From Opacimonas viscosa (GTDB lineage: Bacteria; Pseudomonadota; Gammaproteobacteria; Enterobacterales; Alteromonadaceae), in contig NZ_JANATA010000003.1 of assembly GCF_024199005.1 (NCBI RefSeq), forward strand, positions 1-64,000: a stretch of DNA of 64,000 bases, written 5' to 3'. Of the stretch, positions 45,570-54,780 are shown in pieces. A program made the translations under genes and the position numbers. The notes below the pieces were generated by a model that saw nothing but the letters and a program-made list of their open reading frames with translations, made no database searches and had not been told where the DNA came from. Position 1 is the first letter of the stretch; each line of letters starts with the position of its first letter.

Positions 45570-47049
45570 GCCTAAAAAAAACACAAAACGCAAAGCGCAC
45601 ACTCCAACTCAAGTCTCCAGTTCCTTCACTGCAATGACACTACACAGCCAGGCTATTGATCGAGACCATGAGCCTGTTGTTATTGCCAATGGTGCTTTAC
45701 CCGGGGAAACCTGTCAGGTCAATATCACACAAAAACGCAAAAATGTTTGGTTGGGTGATGTATCCAAAGTGTTAGAGCCAGCAACAATTCGTAAAGTCCC
45801 AGACTGTCCTCATGCTCTGGGACACTTTGCTGCACAAACCCCACGTTGTGGAGGGTGCCAATTTGCATATGTCGATGCAGAAGCCGGTTTAGCTTTAAAA
45901 CAAGATACGTTAAGTCAAGCACTTACCCGAGAGTATGGCATCAGCAAGGAGGTTTGGACTCCACCTGTAGCCTCTCCAGAGGCTTACCGCCGTAAAGTGC
46001 GCTTGGCAATTGATGCGCGTAACGCTAACGCACCAAAGATTGGTTTTCGTCAAGCCCAATCCAAAGCTGTCGTGCCAATAGACCACTGTCGAGTGGTCAT
46101 TCCTGAGTTACAAGATGCATTGAGTTTATTAACCCAGCAAACTTGGACTTGGTTAAATAAAGTCGGGCATATTGAATTGCTGCATGTCCGAGAAGGTATT
46201 GTCGTTGTCTTTCATGCGGCAAAACCACTTCCGTTGCAAGCCTTCAAAGAGATGAGTTATTGGCGCACTCAGTTACGAGAGAAACTCGCTAACCCATCGT
46301 CAATGAGGCTATCAACGAGCCAGCAGAGTACTGCGGGCACGACATCAGAGGAAGCGGTTGAAGATTCAATACACTTTGTTATAAATCGCAAAGCACTGGA
46401 TGTGTCTAATGCGGCAATAACTTGGCTGAGCAGCCAAAATTATGGGGTGTTAGAGCAAAGTTCACAATGCGTCACTCCGGCGTTTACACTATCTTCTGCT
46501 AATGATTTGGCGATCCCAGTGCAGGTAGATGATTTTATGCAGGTGAATTCGGTGGTTAATACGCATATGGTGTCAGCCGCAATCACTGCATTAGCCCTCG
46601 CTGCAGAAGATCGTGTGTTAGATTTGTTTTGTGGCAGCGGTAATTTCACTTTGCCCATAGCCAGTACAGGCGTATCAGTACTCGGTGTGGAGGGAGTTGC
46701 GAGTATGGTGGACCAAGCAAACGCCGCAGCACTGTCGCAAGGGCTGACTAATGCGAGCTTTATCCATGCCGATTTAACTGAGTTAAATGTCATACCTGCT
46801 ATTCAATCTTTAGCACCGAATAAATTGTTATTGGATCCAGCTCGCCAAGGTGCGCATACCATTTTAGCAAATATGGACCTCAGCGCGATCGAACGCATTG
46901 TGTATGTTTCTTGTCAGCCACAAACATGGTTGACAGATATTGGTGTTTTATTAGATAGTGGATTTGTCTTGAAGCAAGCGTATTGTATGGATATGTTTAG
47001 AGAGACGACACATACAGAATTATTTAGTGTCTTGGTAAAAAGTGCATAG
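45553..47049 (+). CDS. rlmD: 23S rRNA (uracil-1939-C5)-methyltransferase RlmD
   Basis: SAM-dependent methylation of U1939 in 23S rRNA (RumA). A TRAM domain at about 20-75 precedes the iron-sulfur region and the catalytic Rossmann domain with LDLFCGSGNFTLPIA and the nucleophile in VYVSCQPQT. Oddity: the cluster cysteines appear as Cys85, Cys99, Cys102 and Cys179, i.e. CX13CX2C where E. coli has CX5CX2C. The protein is 498 residues, about 65 longer than E. coli, with a Ser/Thr-rich insert around 245-275. It overlaps acpS; relA follows after 11 bases, as in E. coli. Confidence 0.93.
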   Translation: MAQIFKPKKNTKRKAHTPTQVSSSFTAMTLHSQAIDRDHEPVVIANGALPGETCQVNITQKRKNVWLGDVSKVLEPATIRKVPDCPHALGHFAAQTPRCGGCQFAYVDAEAGLALKQDTLSQALTREYGISKEVWTPPVASPEAYRRKVRLAIDARNANAPKIGFRQAQSKAVVPIDHCRVVIPELQDALSLLTQQTWTWLNKVGHIELLHVREGIVVVFHAAKPLPLQAFKEMSYWRTQLREKLANPSSMRLSTSQQSTAGTTSEEAVEDSIHFVINRKALDVSNAAITWLSSQNYGVLEQSSQCVTPAFTLSSANDLAIPVQVDDFMQVNSVVNTHMVSAAITALALAAEDRVLDLFCGSGNFTLPIASTGVSVLGVEGVASMVDQANAAALSQGLTNASFIHADLTELNVIPAIQSLAPNKLLLDPARQGAHTILANMDLSAIERIVYVSCQPQTWLTDIGVLLDSGFVLKQAYCMDMFRETTHTELFSVLVKSA

Positions 47050-47060
47050 GGAAATACCAC

Positions 47061-49208
47061 ATGGTCACTATAAGAAGTGTACAGCAACCCGATAGGCCAG
47101 ACTTCCAAAGTTGGTTGTCAGGGTTAATGGTTTCTGATGAAACGAAAAACAAACTCATCAATCTGACGGAAAACCCAGAAATTCTTTTAATTGGCCAAGA
47201 AATGGTTGAAATTTTGGCCGAGTTGAATATGGATGATACGACGCTCCAAGCTGCGTTAGTGTTTCCATATTGCGAACAACACAATCTTTCCAAACAAGAT
47301 ATCGAAGACGATTTCGGTATTGAAATCTCTGACTTATTAGAGGGCGTGCGTCAAATGGACGCCATTCGAGCCTTGCATGCAAAACATCAACATGATGAAC
47401 AACAAGTCGACAATATTCGCAAGATGCTGATCGCTATGGTCGCAGACGTTCGGGCGGTAGTCATCAAAATGGCTGAACGTATTTGCACATTGCAACAGGT
47501 TAAAAAGGCAGACGAGGAAACGCGAGTTTTAGTGGCGCGAGAGTGTTCTACGATCTATGCACCCTTGGCCAATCGCCTGGGTATCGGTCAGCTAAAATGG
47601 GAATTAGAAGACCTGGCCTTTCGCTATTTACATCCTAAAAGATATAAGGAAATCGCGGCGTGGTTAGATCAAAAACGAGCCGACCGGCAGACTTACATTG
47701 ATGACTTTTTAGCTGAGCTAAGCGCGGCTCTCCAAGCTCAAAACGTCCAAGCTACCGTATATGGGCGACCTAAACATATTTTTAGTATTGCCAAAAAGAT
47801 GCAGAAGAAAAATCTCTCTTTTGAGCAATTATTTGATATTAGAGCCGTCAGGATAATTGCGGCGACGTTACAAGATTGCTATGCCGTACTGGGGCATGTG
47901 CATGCGACTTGGCAACATATCCCCAGTGAGTTTGACGATTATATTGCCACGCCGAAACCCAATGGTTATCAATCTATTCACACAGTGATCAAAGGACCAG
48001 AAGGGCGTACGATAGAGATTCAGATCCGTACGCAACAAATGCATGATGATGCTGAACTGGGTGTTGCTGCTCATTGGAAGTACAAAGAGGATCACAAAGC
48101 CAAGGTCTCTGCCGCGGAAGAAAGAATCAATTGGTTGCGTAAAATCTTGGCTTGGCAAGAAGAAGTCGCCGAGTCTGGTGACATTGTCGAGGAGTTTCGT
48201 TCTCAAGTTTTTGATGACCGAGTGTATGTTTTTACACCTTCAGGTGATGTCATTGATTTGCCAGTCGGTTCAACGCCGCTAGATTTTGCCTATTATATTC
48301 ACTCGAATGTGGGGCATCGTTGTATCGGCGCCAAAGTGGATGGTCGTATCGTCCCATTTACTTATGAATTACAATCCGGTGATCAAGTTGAGATATTAAC
48401 CGGTAAGCAAATGAATCCATCACGAGATTGGATGCATCCAGGACTCGGCTATGTCTTTTCTTCAAGAGCACGAGCCAAAATCCATACTTACTTCAAAAAG
48501 CTCGATAAAGGGCAGCATTTAACAGCTGGTAAAGAACTGTTAGAGCGTGAGTTGAATAAAGTTTCTTTGGTTCTCAAAGACGTCAGTCATGCGGTTGACA
48601 AATTTAACATGAAAACGGCGGATGATCTCATTGCAGCTGTTGGTGCAGGTGATGTGCGTGTCATGTCATTGGTCCGTTATTTACAACAATTATTGCAACC
48701 AGAGCCTGAGCCAGAAAATATCCCCATTAAAAAACGCGCTCCTCGCAAAGGCAAGCAAAATACGGTTGAAGTGGAAGGGGTGGGGCACTTGTTGAGCCAA
48801 CTAGCGACATGTTGTCAACCGATTCCAGGAGAACCTATATTAGGATATATCACGCAAGGACGAGGTGTAAGTGTTCATCGCACAGATTGTAAACAATTAA
48901 CACACTTGTTGAGTATGCACCCTGAACGAGAGATAGAAGTGAATTGGTCGGGTGAGTTAGATGCCGGCTTTGCGGCAGATATTGTGTTAAAAGCACATGA
49001 TCGGACGGGAATACTAAAAGAGATCACCACCGTACTCGGAAATGACAAGGTGCCGGTACTAGGTATGCAAACTGCTTCTGATGTGACGCACAATACCTGT
49101 GAGATTCAGTTAAAAGTCGAAGTCAAAGACGTTCACCGTTTAAGCCTATTGCTCACACGTTTGCGTAAAATACGCAGTGTGATAGATGTGTACAAAATCA
49201 ATAGCTAA
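47061..49208 (+). CDS. relA: GTP pyrophosphokinase RelA
   Basis: Ribosome-associated (p)ppGpp synthetase of the stringent response. 715 residues. The N-terminal HD domain is degenerate, lacking the HDxxED of SpoT hydrolases (LVFPYCEQHNLSKQDIEDDFG in this region), as expected for RelA. The synthetase domain has YGRPKHIFSIAKKM, FDIRAVRIIA and PKPNGYQSIHTVI. TGS (DRVYVFTPSGDVIDLPVGST), the zinc-finger region with LATCCQPIPGEPILGYIT, and a C-terminal ACT domain follow. Flanked by rlmD and mazG in the usual order. Confidence 0.96.
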   Translation: MVTIRSVQQPDRPDFQSWLSGLMVSDETKNKLINLTENPEILLIGQEMVEILAELNMDDTTLQAALVFPYCEQHNLSKQDIEDDFGIEISDLLEGVRQMDAIRALHAKHQHDEQQVDNIRKMLIAMVADVRAVVIKMAERICTLQQVKKADEETRVLVARECSTIYAPLANRLGIGQLKWELEDLAFRYLHPKRYKEIAAWLDQKRADRQTYIDDFLAELSAALQAQNVQATVYGRPKHIFSIAKKMQKKNLSFEQLFDIRAVRIIAATLQDCYAVLGHVHATWQHIPSEFDDYIATPKPNGYQSIHTVIKGPEGRTIEIQIRTQQMHDDAELGVAAHWKYKEDHKAKVSAAEERINWLRKILAWQEEVAESGDIVEEFRSQVFDDRVYVFTPSGDVIDLPVGSTPLDFAYYIHSNVGHRCIGAKVDGRIVPFTYELQSGDQVEILTGKQMNPSRDWMHPGLGYVFSSRARAKIHTYFKKLDKGQHLTAGKELLERELNKVSLVLKDVSHAVDKFNMKTADDLIAAVGAGDVRVMSLVRYLQQLLQPEPEPENIPIKKRAPRKGKQNTVEVEGVGHLLSQLATCCQPIPGEPILGYITQGRGVSVHRTDCKQLTHLLSMHPEREIEVNWSGELDAGFAADIVLKAHDRTGILKEITTVLGNDKVPVLGMQTASDVTHNTCEIQLKVEVKDVHRLSLLLTRLRKIRSVIDVYKINS

Positions 49209-49247
49209 GCATTAAAAGCAACTTAGTGATAATCAGTCGGAGCGAAA

Positions 49248-50096
49248 TTGAATTTACACCAAACTAAAGAAACTACTGACTTAGATGCGTTAGTCAATAC
49301 TGATCCTGTGGCTGGATTATTAGCCATCATGCGTCAATTACGTGATCCAGATGATGGCTGTCCATGGGATCTACAACAAACCATGCAAAGCATTATTCCG
49401 CATACGATTGAAGAAACCTATGAAGTGGCCCATGCGATCATGCATGAACAGCCAGAAAATATTTGTGATGAGTTAGGCGATTTACTGTTTCAGGTCGTGT
49501 TTTATGCACAGCTAGGCCAAGAACAGGGGTGGTTTGCGTTCAACGATATTGCGCGCACAGTTTGTCAAAAATTGATCCGTCGTCATCCGCACATTTTCGA
49601 TGAAACCAGTGCGTTGACTCCAGCAGAAGTTGAACAACAATGGCAAAACATAAAGGCAACCGAGAAAAGTGCATCAGCTTCGACGTCCGTGTTGGCCAAT
49701 ATCCCTGTGGGGATGACACCGTTGTTACGCGCTCATAAAATACAAAAAGCATGCGCCAAAGTAGGTTTTGATTGGCCTGATATATCCCCCGTTTTTGCTA
49801 AAGTACAAGAAGAAATTGGCGAAGTGTCAGAAGCCGTAAAAGAAGCCGAAGCCTTGGGGCATAATGAGCACGTGCATGAAGAAATCGGAGATTTGTTATT
49901 TGCGGTTGTAAATTTAGCAAGGCATGCAGGCGTGAATAGTGAACAAGCCTTGTTGGATGCCAATGAAAAATTTGCCAGACGTTTTATGCAGGTCGAAACA
50001 GCAGTAAAACATAACGGCAAAATCTTAGCAGAGCAATCACTTGATGAACTTGAAGCCCTATGGGTGGATGTTAAAGCGAGAGAAAAGCAGAAATAA
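49248..50096 (+). CDS. mazG: Nucleoside triphosphate pyrophosphohydrolase MazG
   Basis: Hydrolyses (d)NTPs to the monophosphate and pyrophosphate. It starts with TTG at 49248, supported by GGAG five bases upstream and by no better ATG before the conserved MRQLRDPDDGCPWD block. Two tandem MazG domains carry the EXXE12-28EXXD pattern: EETYEVAHAI ... DELGDLLFQVV and EEIGEVSEAVKEAE ... EEIGDLLFAVV. 282 residues. It follows relA by 39 bases. pyrG, the usual E. coli neighbour, is absent here. Confidence 0.95.
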   Translation: MNLHQTKETTDLDALVNTDPVAGLLAIMRQLRDPDDGCPWDLQQTMQSIIPHTIEETYEVAHAIMHEQPENICDELGDLLFQVVFYAQLGQEQGWFAFNDIARTVCQKLIRRHPHIFDETSALTPAEVEQQWQNIKATEKSASASTSVLANIPVGMTPLLRAHKIQKACAKVGFDWPDISPVFAKVQEEIGEVSEAVKEAEALGHNEHVHEEIGDLLFAVVNLARHAGVNSEQALLDANEKFARRFMQVETAVKHNGKILAEQSLDELEALWVDVKAREKQK

Positions 50097-50110
50097 TCGA
50101 GATAAAAAGC

Positions 50111-50138
50111 TTTATTTTTCTACATTTTTACGTATAAT
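50111..50138 (+). promoter_or_regulatory. Putative rplM-rpsI promoter
   Basis: Perfect TATAAT (50133-50138) with a weak TTTATT (50111-50116) at 16 bases. The transcript would have a leader of about 130 bases. Confidence 0.5.
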
Positions 50139-50159
50139 TCTGCGCCTGCCCAGTTACAC

Positions 50160-50240
50160 CCATCTGTGGGAAGATGGAAGAATCATTGAACTCGAAGGGG
50201 TTTGTTATTGATTTAGCGTATTTTTACATGGTGTAAAAAT
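50160..50240 (+). promoter_or_regulatory. rplM leader with two hairpins
   Basis: Hairpin 1: CCATCT/AGATGG (50160-50177). Hairpin 2: ATTTTTACA-TGG-TGTAAAAAT (50220-50240), a perfect 9-bp stem 34 bases before the ATG. L13 is known to repress its own rplM-rpsI mRNA in E. coli, so the leader may be the operator; the structure here is seen, the function inferred. Confidence 0.45.
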
Positions 50241-50274
50241 ATTCGTAACGATTTAATTTTCGGGTGAAAATAGA

Positions 50275-50703
50275 ATGAAAACTTTTGTTGCAAAGCCAGA
50301 GACCGTAGAACGCGACTGGTATGTAGTTGACGCTGCAGACAAAACTTTAGGTCGCTTAGCGGCTGAAATAGCACTACGTTTACGTGGTAAGCATAAGCCA
50401 GAGTATACACCTCACGTTGATACTGGTGATTACATTGTTGTTGTGAATGCTGAAAAGATCACAGTAACAGGTAACAAATTTAAAGATAAAGTGTATTATG
50501 CTCACTCTGGTTACCCAGGTGGTCTTAAAGATACAACTTTTGAAAAGCTAATCGCTAAGAAGCCAGAAATGGTTTTAGAAGTAGCGGTTAAAGGCATGTT
50601 GCCAAAAGGTCCATTAGGTCGTGCAATGTTCCGTAAACTTAAAGTTTATGCTGGAACAGAACATAACCATGCGGCTCAACAGCCTCAAGTACTAGACATT
50701 TAA
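50275..50703 (+). CDS. rplM: 50S ribosomal protein L13
   Basis: Large-subunit protein uL13, 142 residues, the standard length. [20 protein letters not shown] at the start and [40 protein letters not shown] are typical. First gene of the rplM-rpsI operon; rpsI starts 11 bases after its stop with GGAG upstream. Confidence 0.98.
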   Translation: MKTFVAKPETVERDWYVVDAADKTLGRLAAEIALRLRGKHKPEYTPHVDTGDYIVVVNAEKITVTGNKFKDKVYYAHSGYPGGLKDTTFEKLIAKKPEMVLEVAVKGMLPKGPLGRAMFRKLKVYAGTEHNHAAQQPQVLDI

Positions 50704-50714
50704 GGAGCGAGACA

Positions 50715-51107
50715 ATGGCAGATACTCAATACTACGGCACTGGTCGTCGCAAAAGCTCTACCGCTCGTGTTTTCTTACGTCCAGGTACAGGTAATATCGT
50801 AATCAACAAACGTCCAATTGATGTTTTCTTTGGTCGTGAAACTGCACGTATGGTCGTGCGTCAACCGTTAGAGTTAGTTGAATTAACTGAAAAGTTTGAT
50901 TTATACGTAACTGTTTCTGGTGGCGGCATCAGCGGTCAAGCAGGTGCTATTCGTCACGGTATCACTCGTGCATTGATGGAATATGATGAGACGTTACGTC
51001 CTTCACTTCGTCAAGCAGGTTTTGTAACCCGTGATGCACGTAAAGTTGAACGTAAGAAAGTGGGTCTTCACAAAGCGCGTAAGCGTCCACAGTTCTCAAA
51101 ACGTTAA
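50715..51107 (+). CDS. rpsI: 30S ribosomal protein S9
   Basis: Small-subunit protein uS9, 130 residues. Typical [19 protein letters not shown] start and the basic C-terminal tail [16 protein letters not shown] that reaches the P-site tRNA. Followed by a strong terminator. Confidence 0.98.
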   Translation: MADTQYYGTGRRKSSTARVFLRPGTGNIVINKRPIDVFFGRETARMVVRQPLELVELTEKFDLYVTVSGGGISGQAGAIRHGITRALMEYDETLRPSLRQAGFVTRDARKVERKKVGLHKARKRPQFSKR

Positions 51108-51123
51108 GCGTTTATTCAATATC

Positions 51124-51151
51124 AAAACCGCTCATTCGAGCGGTTTTTTTT
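51124..51151 (+). terminator. Terminator after rpsI
   Basis: 10-bp stem AAAACCGCTC / GAGCGGTTTT with tetraloop ATTC, extended by further T's. Confidence 0.9.
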
Positions 51152-51182
51152 GGTTTAAAATATTGTTAAATAAATGTTTTTA

Positions 51183-51196
51183 TTGATTTTGCTCAA
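51183..51196. promoter_or_regulatory. Candidate FNR-type site upstream of petABC
   Basis: TTGATTTTGCTCAA matches TTGAT-N4-ATCAA at 9 of 10 positions. It lies about 150 bases before petA. A second dyad, AAGACA/TGTCTT, is at 51243-51256. No well-spaced promoter is evident between them and the gene. Confidence 0.4.
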
Positions 51197-51349
51197 TATT
51201 TTTGTCACTAAAGATCCCGTATGTAAAGCAGATAACCCATTAAAGACAAATGTCTTAGAAGATATATGCAGATAAACACTATATTGACTTGTTTTTAGTG
51301 GGTGTTTTCTTTAATATTTCGCGCAGAATTATTTTTGGAGTAATAGCGG

Positions 51350-51970
51350 ATGAGTAATGTATCAGTTGATGCAAAACAAACAGCCTCAGACAATCAGCCA
51401 GAAAATACTAATCGTCGTAAATTTTTAACAGTTGCGACATCAGTAATTGGCGGGATTGGAGCGGTTGGCGCGGCAGTTCCTTTTGTTGCATCTTGGAATC
51501 CAAGTGCTAAAGCAAAAGCAGCAGGCGCAGATGTGGAAGTCGATATCAGTGGTATCGCACCAGGTCAATTAATTCGAGTCATGTGGCGTTCTAAGCCAGT
51601 TTGGGTAGTACGTCGTACACCTGAACTTTTATCTTCGTTAGAAGCACATGAAGACCAACTACGCGATCCAAATTCAGAAAATGAACAACAACCCGCTTTT
51701 GCGCAAAACCGTTACCGTTCTTTGAAAGACGAATATTTGGTTTTAGTGGGTATTTGTACTCACCTAGGTTGTTCACCGCAGCATTTAGCTGAGGGCGCTT
51801 TTGCCGAATATGCTGAAGGCGTTGCGGAAGGTTTCTTCTGTCCATGTCACGGTTCTAAATTTGATATGGCAGGACGCGTATTCGCGGGTGTACCTGCACC
51901 ACTAAACCTAGTTGTTCCTCCGTACCAATATCTTGATGACAACACGTTGTTGATCGGTTCAGAGGCATAA
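51350..51970 (+). CDS. petA: Ubiquinol-cytochrome c reductase Rieske iron-sulfur subunit
   Basis: 2Fe-2S subunit of the cytochrome bc1 complex, taking electrons from ubiquinol. A twin-arginine signal/anchor (NRRKFLTVATSVIGG) with a transmembrane helix at about 29-47 is kept uncleaved. Cluster ligands are Cys136 and His138 (CTHLGC) and Cys164 and His167 (CPCHGS); Cys141 and Cys166 should form the stabilising disulfide. 206 residues, with an insert between the two cluster boxes (residues 145-160) like other gammaproteobacterial forms. First gene of petABC; GGAG precedes the ATG. Confidence 0.96.
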   Translation: MSNVSVDAKQTASDNQPENTNRRKFLTVATSVIGGIGAVGAAVPFVASWNPSAKAKAAGADVEVDISGIAPGQLIRVMWRSKPVWVVRRTPELLSSLEAHEDQLRDPNSENEQQPAFAQNRYRSLKDEYLVLVGICTHLGCSPQHLAEGAFAEYAEGVAEGFFCPCHGSKFDMAGRVFAGVPAPLNLVVPPYQYLDDNTLLIGSEA

Positions 51971-51980
51971 GGATAATATT

Positions 51981-53243
51981 ATGAATGCATTATTAAATTG
52001 GTTTGAGCAACGTATCCCATTGATGCGCGTTGCTAATATGCACGCAATCCAGTATCCAGCACCAGTCAATATGAACTTCTGGTATGTATTTGGTTTCCTA
52101 GCGACCATCGTTTTAGTAAACCAAATCGTGACAGGTATCTGGTTAACTATGAACTTTGAACCCTCTGCCGAACGTGCTTTCGCTTCAGTCGAATACATTA
52201 TGCGTGAAGTAGACTACGGTTGGTTAATCCGTTACATGCACTCAACAGGTGCATCTGCGTTCTTTATCGTGGTATACATGCACATGTTCCGTGGCATGAT
52301 TTACGGTTCTTACCAAAAGCCTCGTGAATTATTATGGGTCTTCGGAATGCTTATTTACTTAGCATTGATGGCTGAAGCTTTCATGGGCTATGTTTTACCA
52401 TGGGGACAAATGTCTTACTGGGGCGCACAGGTAATTGTATCTTTATTCTCTGCCATTCCAGTCATAGGTCCAGATTTAGTTGTATGGATCCAAGGTGACT
52501 ATGTTATCTCTGGTGCAACACTAAACCGCTTCTTTGCACTACACGTTATTGCCTTGCCATTGGTCATTGTAATTTTAGTATTCTTACACATCATTGCGTT
52601 GCACGAAGTGGGTTCAAACAACCCTGATGGTATTGCGATTAAGCATAAGAAAGGTAGCCTTTCAGAAGAAGAAAAAACCAACTACGAAATCCATGAATAT
52701 TATACTAGCAAGTACGATATTGCGGATGATGTTGTTCCATTCTTCCCGCACATTGTATTGAAAGATTTGGTTGCTTTCTCCATTTTCTTAGCAGGTTTTG
52801 CATATGTCATGTTCTTTGCGCCAGAAATGGGCGGTAAGTTCCTTGAGCATCCTAACTTTGAAATTGCTAACCCGTTAAAAACACCAGAACATATTTTCCC
52901 TGTTTGGTACTTCACGCCTTTCTATGCGATTTTGAAAGCTGTTCCAGATAAGTTATTCGGTGTTTTAACTATGTTTGGTGCTATTGCTGCATTGTTTGCT
53001 TTACCTTGGTTGGACCGTGGTAATGTTCGCTCATGGCGCTATCGTTCTGGTCTCCACAAGTGGAACCTAATTATCTTTGCTATTGTTTTCATTTTCCTTG
53101 GTTACCTAGGTGGTACGCCACAAGAAAACTGGAAAATCATTGCGTCACAGATTGCTACTGTAATGTATTTTGGTTTCTTTGGTTTACTGTGGATTTATAG
53201 TAAAAATGAAAAAACCAAGCCAGTACCAACGAGGATCCGTTAA
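51981..53243 (+). CDS. petB: Cytochrome b subunit of bc1 complex
   Basis: Integral membrane subunit with two b hemes and the two quinone sites. 420 residues and eight predicted helices. The heme-ligand histidines lie in MHSTGASAFFIVVYMHMFRG and in FFALHVIALPLVIVILVFLHIIALHEVG; the PEWY-like Qo-site motif appears as PVWYFTPFYAIL (first residue of the usual PEW replaced by PVW). Its stop overlaps the petC start by one base. Confidence 0.95.
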   Translation: MNALLNWFEQRIPLMRVANMHAIQYPAPVNMNFWYVFGFLATIVLVNQIVTGIWLTMNFEPSAERAFASVEYIMREVDYGWLIRYMHSTGASAFFIVVYMHMFRGMIYGSYQKPRELLWVFGMLIYLALMAEAFMGYVLPWGQMSYWGAQVIVSLFSAIPVIGPDLVVWIQGDYVISGATLNRFFALHVIALPLVIVILVFLHIIALHEVGSNNPDGIAIKHKKGSLSEEEKTNYEIHEYYTSKYDIADDVVPFFPHIVLKDLVAFSIFLAGFAYVMFFAPEMGGKFLEHPNFEIANPLKTPEHIFPVWYFTPFYAILKAVPDKLFGVLTMFGAIAALFALPWLDRGNVRSWRYRSGLHKWNLIIFAIVFIFLGYLGGTPQENWKIIASQIATVMYFGFFGLLWIYSKNEKTKPVPTRIR

Positions 53244-53980
53244 TGAAAAAATTATTGTTAGCTATTGCTTTATTAGTACCGAGCTTAGCTTTTGCAGCAG
53301 GTTCTTTACATCCTTTGGATAAAGCGGATTATGATTTAACGGATCAAGCATCATTGCAAAATGGTGCCCGTATCTTCATGAATTATTGTTTAGGTTGTCA
53401 CCAACAACAGTATCAGCGTTACTCGCGTACTTTTGCAGACTTAGGTATTCCAACTGATTTAGGTACAGAATACTTGCAGTTTACTGGTGAAAAACCAACT
53501 GACTATATCACTTCACCTATGCCACAAGCCGACGCTGCTGTGTGGTTTGGTGCACCACCACCAGATTTAACATTGGTAGCTCGTGTGCGTGGTGCCGACT
53601 GGTTGTATACGTATTTACGTACTTTCTATGTCGACGACAGCAAAACGTTTGGAGTGAACAATTTGGTGTTCCCAAATGTTGGTATGCCTCATGTTTTACA
53701 AGAGTTACAAGGTACACCACGTATCTCTTATGAAGAGGCGATGGTTGATGGTGAAATGGTCGAGCGTTATGTTGGTATTGTTGCTGATGGCAATGGTGAA
53801 CTAAATGCTGAAGAGTATGACAAGGCTATCTTGGACTTGGTGAATTACTTAGAGTATACCGGTGAGCCTTCAAGATTAGAATCTGAAGCCTTAGGTAAAG
53901 GCGTTTTGATTTTCATCTTCATATTCTTTGTTTTTGCATACTTACTGAAGAAAGATTATTGGCGTGGGATCAAGAAGTAA
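53243..53980 (+). CDS. petC: Cytochrome c1 subunit of bc1 complex
   Basis: Heme-c subunit that passes electrons from the Rieske centre to soluble cytochrome c. A signal peptide at 1-18 ends AFA. The heme motif is CLGCH (Cys49, Cys52, His53), and a C-terminal membrane anchor (GVLIFIFIFFVFAYLLKKDYWRGIKK) holds it to the inner membrane with the basic tail inside. 245 residues. Translation is coupled to petB. Confidence 0.95.
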   Translation: MKKLLLAIALLVPSLAFAAGSLHPLDKADYDLTDQASLQNGARIFMNYCLGCHQQQYQRYSRTFADLGIPTDLGTEYLQFTGEKPTDYITSPMPQADAAVWFGAPPPDLTLVARVRGADWLYTYLRTFYVDDSKTFGVNNLVFPNVGMPHVLQELQGTPRISYEEAMVDGEMVERYVGIVADGNGELNAEEYDKAILDLVNYLEYTGEPSRLESEALGKGVLIFIFIFFVFAYLLKKDYWRGIKK

Positions 53981-54010
53981 TATTTGCTTACTTCATCTCA
54001 GTTAATTTTC

Positions 54011-54019
54011 TGATATAAT
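54011..54019 (+). promoter_or_regulatory. Possible extended -10 promoter of sspA
   Basis: TGATATAAT, a perfect extended -10, lies 88 bases before sspA. The predicted start would fall at the base of the petC terminator stem, so promoter and terminator overlap. Confidence 0.4.
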
Positions 54020-54022
54020 ACC

Positions 54023-54046
54023 AAAAGGGGCAACTGCGCCCCTTTT
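54023..54046 (+). terminator. Terminator after petC
   Basis: 9-bp stem AAAAGGGGC / GCCCCTTTT with a six-base loop; the 3' arm provides the T-run. Confidence 0.82.
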
Positions 54047-54106
54047 CTATTTATAACGAATTCCGATATTCATTATGTACGAGAGTACATTACAGGAGAA
54101 AGCTAC

Positions 54107-54739
54107 ATGGGCTTAGCAGCTAACAAACGTTCAATAATGACATTGTTCTCAGATAATATTGATATATACAGCCACCAGGTCAGAATTGTTTTGGCCGAAA
54201 AAGGTGTCGGTGTCGATATCTCTTATGTTGACCCAATGAACTTGCCCGAAGAGTTATTAGAATTAAACCAATATGGCACGTTGCCTACTTTGGTTGATCG
54301 TGATTTAACGTTGTACAAAGCAGATATTATTATGGAATATCTGGATGAACGTTTTCCGCACCCACCACTCATGCCAGTTTATCCTGTAGCACGTGGTGAA
54401 AGTCGCTTATTGATGCACCGTATTGAACAAGATTGGTATATCAAAGCCGGTCACATTTTCCGTGGTGATGGTGATACAGAAGCATTACGAAATGAGCTGC
54501 GTGAAAACTTACTTGCACTTGCTCCTATTTTTGCTAATACACCTTATTTCATGTCTGAAGAGTTCAGTCTTGTGGATTGTTATTTAGCACCATTGTTATG
54601 GCGTCTTCCTGCATTGAATATCACTTTAACAGGTAATGGCAGTAAAGAAGTATTGGACTACATGAAGCGTATTTTTGAACGCAGTTCATTTATTGCTTCA
54701 TTAACTGACCAAGAACGTGAGATCCACGCACCACTCTAA
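54107..54739 (+). CDS. sspA: Stringent starvation protein A
   Basis: RNA polymerase-associated protein with a glutathione S-transferase fold, important in stationary phase and stress. 210 residues. MGLAANKRSIMTLFSDNIDIYSHQVRIVLAEKGV at the N-terminus is typical; the thioredoxin-like domain spans about 10-85 and the helical domain follows, with PHPPLMPVYPVARGESRL, including the surface-pocket residues known to matter in SspA. GGAG precedes the ATG. Found between petABC and sspB, as in many gammaproteobacteria. Confidence 0.95.
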   Translation: MGLAANKRSIMTLFSDNIDIYSHQVRIVLAEKGVGVDISYVDPMNLPEELLELNQYGTLPTLVDRDLTLYKADIIMEYLDERFPHPPLMPVYPVARGESRLLMHRIEQDWYIKAGHIFRGDGDTEALRNELRENLLALAPIFANTPYFMSEEFSLVDCYLAPLLWRLPALNITLTGNGSKEVLDYMKRIFERSSFIASLTDQEREIHAPL

Positions 54740-54745
54740 ATTGAT

Positions 54746-54780
54746 GTAGACACATACTGTTGTGAACAGTGTGTGTCTAC
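54746..54780 (+). terminator. Long hairpin between sspA and sspB
   Basis: A 16-bp stem (54746-54761 with 54765-54780), complete except for one G-T wobble, with loop GTG, followed by TTTCTC. It looks like a terminator or an attenuator that lets a fraction of transcripts continue into sspB. Confidence 0.7.
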
